64,000 nucleotides of DNA from Hygrophila difformis (Eukaryota > Streptophyta > Magnoliopsida > Lamiales > Acanthaceae), in assembly GCA_030278955.1 (NCBI GenBank), contig JAOANR010000006.1, positions 54,216,915-54,280,914 of the forward strand. The letters run 5' to 3'. Position numbers and translations under genes: made by a program. The notes beneath the pieces were generated by a model that was not told where the DNA came from, did no database searches, and saw nothing but the letters and a program-made list of their open reading frames with translations. How positions within the stretch are numbered: position 1 is the stretch's first letter; every line of letters begins with the position of its first letter. Of this stretch, positions 56,228-64,000 are shown one piece after another.

Positions 56228-56642
56228 AATAGGACTTAGAGCTCGTTCTCCTGGGCTTATTTCCGGAACTTATTACTTATTCTTATTAAAATCAGACCAA
56301 ATCAGATCAGACCAGATCAAATCAGATCAGAATAAATCCATTCAGATCATATCAGACCAGACCAGATCAGACCACACTATATTTATAGTTGTAATCAGAT
56401 CAGATCAGATCAGACCAGAAATATTCATACCAGACCAGACCAGATATTATAAAATTCAGATCAAAATACCTTATTTCAGGCGAAGAGAACATGGCCTTAG
56501 CACAAGTAGTTAAGTCCCTCAACTTCCAACGGAATATAGGTTCGATTCTCCACCGGCCCCCTTTTATTCCCCTTTATAATTTGTGTGGCATGGGCTCCCA
56601 CCACCCTTTTCTTAGCCTGTATCGGCTGTTCAGAAAAAAAAA
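56228..56642 (+). mobile_element. tRNA-derived SINE split by a MITE
   Basis: Left fragment (about 56228-56238, AATAGGACTTA) and right fragment (56497-56642, TTAGCACAAGTAGTTAAG, B-box GGTTCGATTC, GTGTGGCATGGGCTCCCACC, poly(A)) together match the SINE at 50509-50673. The intervening 56239-56496 is a Tourist-like MITE. Confidence 0.75.
56239..56496. mobile_element. PIF/Harbinger (Tourist-like) MITE with CAGATCAGAC repeats
   Basis: TSD TTA at 56236-56238 and 56497-56499. Ends GAGCTCGTTCTCCTGGGC and, read inward, GGCCATGTTCTCTTCGCC. The interior is an array of AGATCAGACC-type short repeats (56295-56465). It inserted into a pre-existing SINE. Confidence 0.75.
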
Positions 56643-57175
56643 TTTGTAAGGATCAATCATCATTAATGTTCATTAAATAAATAATGAATGTTTCCCGAGA
56701 TAATTATCAAAATAGGCCACCAGAATGAGGCCTTTCAGGTTTTAGGCCATGACAAATTGTATTATAAATTTTAGTCCATAACAAACCATTTTTGTGCAAT
56801 TTTAGGCCATTCAGACTTTTTAAAATTATACTTGACCCTACCATCTTTTGCCTAATTATACTTTTGACTCCATCAGTTGACTTCAACTTTTATCCTATTA
56901 CACTTTGACCTCCATCTTATATTTTTCATTAAATATAGTCCAATTAAAGCCTATCACGCTTCCGATAATTAACTTAAGTATTAAACTTCATACCTTGGAT
57001 TTGACCGTCTTGCTGTCGGGTTTCCTAAGCTCCGGCATTTGACGGACTTCTTCCAACCACGCAGCCGCGACCGATGGTTCACCGATTCTTGGCTCCTTCA
57101 GCAACAAACAGCACAACCTTATTTCATTTCCTACCTTAGGGCGTAACAAGATAAGGGTAAAGGGTTTTAACTATA
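56643..57175. other. Unassigned sequence between SINE and pararetrovirus
   Basis: Contains two or three loose repeats of TTTTAGGCCATNACAAA / ATTTTAGGCCATTCAG phrases (56735-56815) and otherwise nothing recognised. The last part (57000-57170) may belong to the viral leader region. Confidence 0.35.
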
Positions 57176-57209
57176 TTATCAGAATATTTGGAATACTGGA
57201 AGCCTGGAT

Positions 57210-57215
57210 TTTATT
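57210..57215 (-). terminator. Pararetroviral poly(A) signal
   Basis: AATAAA on the minus strand, about 210 nt downstream of the TATA box. A poly(A) signal some 200 nt after the RNA start is the standard arrangement for the terminally redundant caulimovirid RNA. Confidence 0.6.
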
Positions 57216-57420
57216 GAAGAAATATTAAAAATATTATTCAAACATCATTTTCCCTAATGGAGAAGACAGATACTTAGCTCCTCATGGAGGAAGCAAGACT
57301 TTTGGGGATGCTCCCCATACTATTACAGACACAGAAAGGAAAATTTGCAGAAAGAAAATATTACAAATGTTTTGAAGAGTTGAGAGGATTTTTCGATGTC
57401 TTCCATCTGCTTCAATCTCC

Positions 57421-57431
57421 TCTATTTATAG
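57421..57431 (-). promoter_or_regulatory. Pararetroviral 35S-like TATA box
   Basis: The minus strand reads CTATAAATAGAGGAGATTG directly after the TAV gene region, where the genome-length transcript promoter of Caulimoviridae lies. The purine-rich GAGGAGA after the TATA box resembles other caulimovirid promoters. Confidence 0.7.
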
Positions 57432-57662
57432 GCGTCCGCGGATTTCAATCACGGACTCCAAACAAACTCTAATTTCTTGTGACGAACGCAGTGATGTCAC
57501 TTGCTTTGGATTCCAGCCTACATTATTATTCTGCCAGAATTATTGCTAGTGGGCTCCTTTGTCAACTCGTCACATGCCGTTGCCAATTGCCCCTCTCTAC
57601 TTTTTCGGCCATTATTGTAGGGTCTTTGCCGACACCTCTTTTTCTCTTTCATCCAGCTATTT

Positions 57663-58956
57663 TCACTTGGACTTGTGAAAGTTTTTTGGACGTTTCTTCC
57701 TTTTATCTTTTTCAGATTCGGCTTTCTTTTGGGTTACCCGAATCTTTGTACTGAATACGGGTTTTTCCTGTTCCACGTAATATGGGCATATGTGATTATC
57801 CCATTGCCCAACATGCATCATGTTGCATGCCTTTCTTCTGGTAGACTCAGTTGCTGGCAACTTATTTTCCCAGATGAGTAACCTTTTCTTTTCAAAAGAG
57901 GTTTCTGCAATCTCCGTGCTTTTCCCTGTTAAAGAATTAACCAGGAATGATCCATTTAAATTATTGGAAAAGATTTTAAATGGATATTTGACATTTTCCA
58001 TCTCTGTGAGACAGACCCAGAATCCCCATGCTCGTCTGGTGAAGATCTCATCTTCACTGATGAATGATACCAATGGTACCTTGTCATCAATGGACCTGAC
58101 TCTGTTGAAAGCTATCATATCAGGCCTTTGTAATTTAATAAAATTAAAGACCGGGTATGAACTTTTTCCAATGATTTCTGGTTCTGCTAAGATAAACTTG
58201 AGCTCTAGAAGATCTCCTCTTTGAAGGTGTGGATTGTTCTGCCATGATTCATGTACCACACTACTTATCCATTCCGGAAGGTTTTCTATCTCCGGGAACC
58301 CTGGTGATTTAGTATGAACAGATGCTAATGATCCAAAATCATACCACTTTCGAACCTCTTCTGGCTTCGATCTCTCGAGCATCCAGACCCTGTTGTATCT
58401 TCTGGATGTTTCGATCACCGTCTTGCTGGGGGTTAATTCCCTTTTTGGAAACCAGTTGTTCCCATTTTCCTTGGTAGTCCAGCTAGGCTGTAGAAATGAC
58501 CTTCTCTACTGAATTAACCTTAGAGATACCTGTTATTGGCCTAAGGTTAATTTCTTCCTCTTTTACCCCAGAGGTAGTGGGTTGACTTGAACTTTCGGAA
58601 ATGTGACTTTCCTCTTGGTCAATATTTTTGTCGGTATCCAACAATTGTTCCTTTCAAGCAGTGCTTGAATCTGCTTCTTCATATATCACCACCTTATCTT
58701 TTTGGGCACGTTTCTCTTTGTTTACCAGGGAAGCTGACGCTTTCCTGATTGGCTCTAATACTGTTTCCTATAGCGTTGTCATTGTTATATGGGAGGTTCG
58801 TATATTGTTGCGGACCATGTCCATATCGCTCTGTTGTATTTGGCCAGCTGCTCGTGCATTGATCTCGAGCTGTCCAAAATGCTTTGATAGCTCCTCTAGG
58901 TTTTCTCTGAGGTGCCTGAATCTCGTTATGATGGAATCTGCTTCAAATGCTTCCAT
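57663..58956 (-). pseudogene. TAV-like (translational transactivator/inclusion body) gene
   Basis: It starts with an ATG at 58956 that overlaps the end of the polymerase frame by 14 nt (stop at 58943). The N-terminal 62 codons are open and helical; then frameshifts and stops occur around 58770-58420. The 251-codon C-terminal block (58418-57663) is open, with the NRVWMLERSKPEE and KWYDFGS motifs and a basic C-terminus (KDKRKKRPKN). Position after RT-RNase H and before the promoter, plus the conserved core, fit the caulimovirid TAV that allows reinitiation on polycistronic viral RNA. I recognise the family by position and general pattern rather than a decisive motif. Confidence 0.6.
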
Positions 58957-60539
58957 CTCTTGTCAAGAAATCTGCAAGAACATTTTCATGAAATTTTATA
59001 ACATCAATATCATAAGTATAATATTGACATTCAGCTTGCCATCTGATAATACGAGCTTTTTCAATTTTTGATTCAAGTTTATTTTTTAGAAAAGCTCTAA
59101 TTAGTATTATCAACTTTTAAAATAAATTTATTTGCAAGTAAGAATAAAGGCCATTTTTTAAATGTTTTCCATACTGCAAAGAATTCCTTTTCGTTAATGT
59201 GCCAAAATTTGGCATGTTGTTCAGTGAACAACCCTCTTGTATATCTACAGGGTTCTTGACCCGTAGTAGTTTTTCTCATGAGCACTCCCGCCCATCGAAA
59301 GTCATTGGCGTCCGTATAGACTACCAGCTCATCCTCATCTTGAGGTATCGCGAGTTTTGGCAAGCTATTAAAAACTTGCTTTAGTTCGCAAATTATTTTT
59401 GTATGGATTTCATCCCATTTCCAACTAGAGCTTTCAGTCTCTTTCAGGAGTGGTCTAAAATCCTTTCTATATTTTGCAAAGTCTTTTATAAACATACCTG
59501 CAAAATTTACAATTCCCAAGAAACTCTGAAGTTGTTTCTTTTCATTTAATATGTTAGGAAAATTGCGGAGTTTCTTCACAATGTGTTCTTGTAACTCTAT
59601 CCCTGCTTCATTAATTTGAACTCCTAAGATTCAATTTTGTTAGCAGCGATGGTAGCCTTTTTCTCAGAGAGAATAAGACCTTCCCTGTGACATACATCTG
59701 AAAATATTTCAAGGTGTTTAATATGCTCTCTAATATTTCGAGATGCTTTCAGAGTGTCATCTATGTAGACGAACATAAACTCTAGATAATCCTTAAATAG
59801 ATTATCCATCTTTCTTTGGAATATCTTAGGGGCATTAGAAAGCCCCATTGGCATAACATTCCTTTGATGCAATCAATTAAGTGTTCTCTACTCAGGATGT
59901 AATAACCATCAAATTGTATTATTTTATTAATACCTTGATAATTTATTACCAACCTGGGTTTACCTCTTTTTATTTCACCATGGTAGAATCTAGGGCTGCT
60001 ATAAGCTGAGACTCCAGGCTCTATGAGTTTAAGATCGATATGCTCCTTGATAATTTTTTGCATATCTTTCTTATCCTGCATGTTCATCAGGATGGATTTG
60101 TATCGAACATACTCATATTTATATTGTTCTTTTACCAGAGTTGCTTCGATCTTGTTTTTATCCCACCATGCCAGAGGATCCTCGTTAAAGTTTCTCTGGA
60201 TAAGTCTTTTGACATTTTCGAAGGACAATTTAGTTTCCCCATCAATGTCTAATGAAGTTATAATCAATAACTTCATTTCATGCATTTATTTGATGTTTAT
60301 AATGTCCTCAATAGAAGCTTCATCGAATCTTTGCTGTCTAAAAGACAACAAAGCCTTACCAAACTTTCTTTTATCCTGCATTTTTCGATGGGTTAGTTTG
60401 GCATCATTATCACCACGTTTGCTGCGAAATAATATAGGCATTACTCTGTTAAATGCCTTTTCTCTGCGCAACACCTGTATCTCATTTCCACAACGTGGTA
60501 AATATTGACAAATTTCTTTTGTTATCTTGAACATATTTT
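58943..60539 (-). pseudogene. Pararetroviral reverse transcriptase-RNase H
   Basis: The RT begins in the 60534-60285 region and includes the RT finger/palm motifs (SPRFYHGEIKRGKPRLVINY, about 59990-59930), then the active site box YIDD at 59756-59767. The connection and RNase H follow at 59579-58943, with a YTDAND acidic motif (about 59310) and NEKE. There are at least three frame breaks: near 60285, between 59872 and 59782, and near 59100. Domain order and the short YIDD context fit Caulimoviridae. The polymerase would copy pregenomic RNA into DNA; this copy cannot be translated as one protein. Confidence 0.85.
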
Positions 60540-61064
60540 GTAAAGGATTGTATTTTGTTATTACCTAACAAAATATCCGCTCCTGTATCATGAAAGTAAA
60601 TAGGAGGCGTTTTTACCTTATACTAAGGTGTACATAATGCTCCTCCAATCATGATATTGGCCTGTCGAATACCCTTATTTCGTACTAAGATTTTTTGGGA
60701 AAAATCTCTTCCTGCAATAATGGGTAATGATTCCACAGCTCGCTAGGGAAAGCTCCTGGTTTTGCTGTGGAAATTCCTGATCCTGAATCAATATAAGCTG
60801 CAAAATATTCTGACTTATATTGTTCATATATTATCCCTGCTGAGATATAAATGGAAAATGGACTTGTTATTTAATTCTGATGGTGTGACCCTTCAGATTA
60901 AATTCTATACCATTATCCTTTCTTACCCATGGTTTATGATTTTCGAGAAAACTTAATCCCAAAATCATAGCCCCAATATCTTTTCCGGCGGTGCCTAAGA
61001 CTCTGATCTCGTGTCCTGCAATTTCAATTGTTCCTTCATAGGTTCCAATTAATGGCTGCTGCAA
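60540..61064 (-). pseudogene. Pararetroviral aspartic protease region
   Basis: A retroviral-type protease active site DSG (60781-60789) sits in a YIDSGSG context. Downstream sequence to 60540 is frameshifted with stops. The 60867-61064 open frame between MP and this site has an ILGLSFLENH stretch typical of the C-terminal flap/end of such proteases or of the MP-protease linker. Assignment of the active site is good; limits are approximate. Confidence 0.65.
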
Positions 61065-62125
61065 GTAGTATAAGTCATCACATGAAAACGGTTAATCTTT
61101 TCAGTGATGTCAAATATTACTCGTATTTCTTTCCATCCTTCAGGGCATTTAATCTTTATATTATCTACCCCAATGGATTGAGGAGTTAGATCTTTGATGA
61201 ACTCCTTACCTTTATATGCCATAATTCTGTCTTTCGAAAAAGACATACGGCTTGCGTACTCAAATATAACACTCGTTGATCTGTCTAGAATTGGATGATC
61301 TCTTATCTGTATGTCTACTCCTCCTAACCTTGGAATCTTGGTAGGATTTGGAGTCATGACTTTAGCAAATTCCTTGAAAATTCTAGGAATTTCTATATAT
61401 TCCTTCCTGAGAAATAAGTCAGAATGATGACTATTGGAAAGTGCATACGAGATTCTATAAGTTATAGAGTATGGTCTGTTCCCTTCTTTCATCAGACCTT
61501 TTCTTTTGAAATCCTGATGAAGGGTTAGCACTCTGCTAAAGTCTTGGTCGGCTAAGTTGTAGGAAATTCTGGGATGAATGTCAAACATTAACTTCCCTGC
61601 ATATAAACTTCCTACCATAGTCCCAAGAAGACCATCTCTAAGGTTATTGATTCTTCTATCAGTAACTGATTGATGTAATTCAGAATCAATGCCTTCTTTG
61701 AAGGTTGCCTTAATTACTACTTCGATGGCTCCTATGTGGATCCATTTCATAGTAATGGCAATTTCCTCCTTCATTCTGCTTAATTCCTCAAGAATTTCTT
61801 CTTTATGAATTTCTTTAGGAATTAATTGCATATCCATAACACTACAAGTAATTTCCATAGGAATTGCAAACTCACATGCTCTTACCTTGTAGATTATGTT
61901 ATGTCTTCTCTGGTTGAGTCCCATCTGGTTAAGGACCCGTCCGATCCCTCCAATTCTGAATCCTTCATATGGGCTGAGGTTGGAATCTTTTCGCATAATT
62001 CTTTCCATGGTTCGATTCGAAATCGTCATCCTTGAAAAGAATCCAGACAGGTTTTCAGTGGTCTGAATCATGTCCTCTTCAGTCAGATTCGGTTGAAGAT
62101 CCATCTGAATATGAGTCTGAGTCAC
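61049..62125 (-). pseudogene. Pararetroviral movement protein (30K superfamily)
   Basis: 358 uninterrupted codons. The central part shows the 30K-type movement protein pattern seen in Caulimoviridae: IGAIEVVIKATFKEGIDS, then a D.RI motif (DRRINN), LLGTMVGSLYAGKLMF and a following ISYNLAD. Such proteins form tubules that carry virions through plasmodesmata. It is downstream of the coat-protein zinc finger and upstream of the protease, probably once part of one polyprotein. The frame runs into a stop near 61049 while the next frame stays open, so a frameshift separates it from the protease. Confidence 0.75.
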
Positions 62126-63366
62126 TTCTTAATTCTTCCTCGTAGATGCTTTCATTCGAGGGGATGTCCTCAAACTGATAGACTGGTACCAGCTTTCCAT
62201 GGTAGACCGCTTCCACGATATCCTCCGTGGCTTCGTACATTCGTATCTCATGATTCTGAGGGCAATCGGGTGAGATATGACCTCTGGCTCCACACTTCCA
62301 ACAGTTGCAGTCCTTGAAACTTTCGTTGGCTCGGGTATGGGCTCGTCTGAACATTCTCTTGGACGTCATTCTCCCTGTGCTACTTTCTGCTGAGCTAGTT
62401 GAACCTTGGGATGAACTCTTCGTCGTTCCCGTTCTTTGTCCAGTTTTGTATGATCTAACCTTGCCCTTGGACCACCATGCTCTTCTTCTTCGGAATGGAG
62501 GTCTTCTGAAACTCTTACAGTATGAGCCTCGACTCTTTTTCTTTCTTCTCTTTTCTTCTGATTCTTCTATAATTGTTGGAAAATCGTTATTTTCACAGCA
62601 AAGAGGGGTTACCTCTTAGTCTCTTGATGTTCTTTTGGGCTGCTGCCTGTTGACACCATTCTCTGAGCTTATCCTTTAAGAAGGACATTCTTCGAGCTAT
62701 TGAGTCCACTGTACCTAGGGGTACTGTGTACGATTGGATCAACATCTCTCTCCATGGGCTGCAGATCTTTGCAAAGAACATGGGACATGCTACTTCAGCT
62801 GTCATCTACTGCGCAAATACTTCTTAACTCCATACCCAGTAGTGCTTGAGTATAGACCTTGATTTTTTGGGTTCTCTGTTCTTCAAAATAACCATCTCCT
62901 ACAAAATGGGTTTTGAATAAGAGGCCAAATCTTTCGTAGATTGTGCTTTTGGATTCTCCTTCGAGTATTTGGTCCTTCAAAGCCGCCGTGGAGTTTTTCC
63001 AGCGCAGCTTCACCGATCCTTCGAGACTTAGCTCTATTAATCTAACAAAGTTTTCTTTATCGAGATCCAGGGTGGTTGTTGCAATCTTCATTGAAGCTAC
63101 CCATTCGTCGATCAAGTCTTCGATGTTTCGGAAGTCGATAACATCAAGGTTCAGTGTTATGCCATATGGATTTAATGGTTGTAACATCGTCTTGGCCCAC
63201 GGTGTGGATTCTGGTGCTCTACTTGGGTTCCGTCCTGAGTTTCGTCTTGCATTGAGATGCACCTCAGGATACCTGTTCATGTGGAAGTCTGTACTTTCTT
63301 TCATTGGGACATCAGGCGGTCCATCGTGGGTCACGTTGGATCATGATTCTTCCACATAGCCCAGCT
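62079..63366 (-). pseudogene. Pararetroviral coat protein with CCHC zinc finger
   Basis: The N-terminal block (63334-62795) contains the capsid core (DVIDFRNIEDLIDEW, LSLEGSVKLRW). A CCHC knuckle, CX2CX4HX4C, lies at 62262-62303 (CWKCGARGHISPDC), followed by an acidic tail. This is the caulimovirid coat-protein layout, in which the knuckle binds nucleic acid. Frame changes occur near 62800 and 62590-62370. The 5' part beyond 63334 has a stop and is cut by the LTR at 63367. Confidence 0.8.
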
Positions 63367-64000
63367 TGTAATACCCGAGAATTTTATAACATAAATAAAT
63401 AAATACAATATATAAATAAAATAAATAATTTAAAGATAAAATGAGAGATGAAATTTAATTCCAAAGGATGAAATGAGAAATGAAATTTAATTCAAAAAAA
63501 GGAATTAAAGTTCCAATACCCGTAAAGCCAAAGGCTAGTTAATCAAATAAATTGTTACACGGGAACCCGATACTGAGGGACTCGATAATTTGAGGCCAGT
63601 ATTAAATTCAAGCCCGAGTAAAAATTAAGATAGGAAATCGGAGTTCGAAAATAGCCCGGAAATCGAAGTCCAAGAACATAGAGGGGGTAGAAGTCCAAAA
63701 GTGAGGGGAAAAGGCCCGACGGATCGCACGACCCAGCCCAGGGCGTAGCCTGGACCAAGCCGGCGCGGTCTCCACGCGTTCCGAAGGAGAACCGCGCCAA
63801 GGGCGCGCCGTTGGAGGCAGCAGCGACGTTCCGCGATTCACTCGCCCGATTTCGGATTTTTCGACTTCGGTTTCTTACCTTTCGGCTCAAGACACCCTAG
63901 GGCAGATCTTGGACGTCCCCTAGGTCTCCTAAGTCTATAAATATTGGTCCCCTCCGACCCTGAACACTTTGCAAACCCTTCGAAATCTTTATACGTTTTC
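63367..64000 (+). mobile_element. 5' part of an LTR (Ty3/gypsy-type), running off the window
   Basis: Starts TGTAATACCCGAGAATTTTA, the TGTAAYACCC start common in LTRs of plant chromoviruses (Tekay/Del-like). It is GC-rich at 63690-63850 and has a TATA box CTATAAATA at 63935-63943 followed by CT-rich leader. No end or PBS within the window. It interrupts the pararetroviral coat gene. Open frames on the minus strand (63555-63890) have no domain. Confidence 0.65.
63935..63943 (+). promoter_or_regulatory. LTR TATA box
   Basis: CTATAAATA within the right-hand LTR, about 570 bp from its start; probably the U3 promoter of that retrotransposon. Confidence 0.6.

Larger units (their letters stand above)
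57176..63366 (-). mobile_element. Endogenous pararetrovirus (Caulimoviridae), degenerate
   Basis: About 6.2 kb on the minus strand with viral genes in the order coat protein, movement protein, aspartic protease, RT-RNase H and transactivator (TAV), followed by a promoter and poly(A) signal. No integrase and no LTRs, as expected for Caulimoviridae. Coat before movement protein, with a separate TAV, points to Cavemovirus/Solendovirus-like viruses (as I recall their maps) rather than badna-, petu- or florendoviruses, where MP precedes CP. Every gene has frameshifts or stops, so this is a relic. Its 5' end is cut by an LTR at 63367. The tRNA-Met primer site was not found in the visible part. Confidence 0.85.

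Noticed and set aside
58751..58768. Look-alike of the tRNA-Met primer site (TATTAGAGCC context on minus)
   Set aside because: It lies within the TAV reading frame, differs from TGGTATCAGAGCC at key bases, and is not at the leader position.
63555..63890. 111-aa minus-strand ORF
   Set aside because: It lies inside the U3 of an LTR in a GC-rich patch and has no domain.

Overview
This is a stretch of angiosperm nuclear DNA, most likely from a eudicot: AT-rich, full of short AT/CT tracts, and built almost entirely from nested, decayed transposable elements. I find no convincing host gene. Every coding signal I recognise (MULE transposases, gag, plant mobile domain proteins, LINE ORF2, Helitron helicase, pararetrovirus proteins) belongs to a mobile or viral element. 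All calls come from reading motifs, terminal repeats and target-site duplications (TSDs) by eye. No alignment or database search was run.

Layout. 1-1.3 kb: a relic MULE transposase (minus) next to unassigned sequence. 1.3-3.1 kb: microsatellites, a Stowaway-like MITE and unassigned AT-rich DNA. 3.1-10.0 kb: a local duplication riddled with one non-autonomous Mutator-like family; three members have perfect 9-bp TSDs (4533-6335; 7137-8956 nested inside 6888-10006), and two of them carry tandem long-hairpin monomers with GTCGCTGAA repeats in the loops. 10.0-13.1 kb: SINE-like relics and a hAT-like element made of TCGAG palindromes. 13.1-34.1 kb: one large Ty3/gypsy element on the minus strand (Tat-like) with matched LTRs. 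It has a broken gag, no visible pol, and an antisense multi-exon plant mobile domain (PMD) ORF. That ORF is interrupted by a huge nested solo LTR (16568-28516), which itself holds a hAT MITE, a MULE carrying MURA and MAIN-like PMD fragments, and a 5'-truncated LINE. 34.1-39.6 kb: a MITE, a TRIM retrotransposon with 194-bp LTRs, and a tandem array of another TRIM's LTRs. 39.6-48.1 kb and 51.2-56.0 kb: two Helitrons of one family in opposite orientations, both with recognisable TC...CTAG ends. The first contains a second copy of the 4.7-kb solo LTR; both hold decayed, duplicated helicase fragments. Between them lie an intact LINE RNase H ORF, a SINE with a perfect TSD, and MITEs. 56.2-56.6 kb: a SINE split by a Tourist-like MITE. 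57.2-63.4 kb: an endogenous pararetrovirus (Caulimoviridae, minus strand) in the order coat protein, movement protein, protease, RT-RNase H, TAV, then a 35S-like promoter and poly(A) signal. It is broken by stops and frameshifts and cut off at its 5' side by a new LTR (63367 to the window end).

The elements do not form a functional pathway. What can be read is a relative chronology from nesting: Tat-like element before the large solo LTR, before its internal MITE, MULE and LINE; and Helitron before Stowaway MITE before solo LTR copy 2. A recurring oddity is that several unrelated elements (MULE family, the second MULE, the large LTR, the hAT-like element) carry arrays of short perfect palindromes or hairpins whose core sequence differs between families and even between two copies of the same LTR family.
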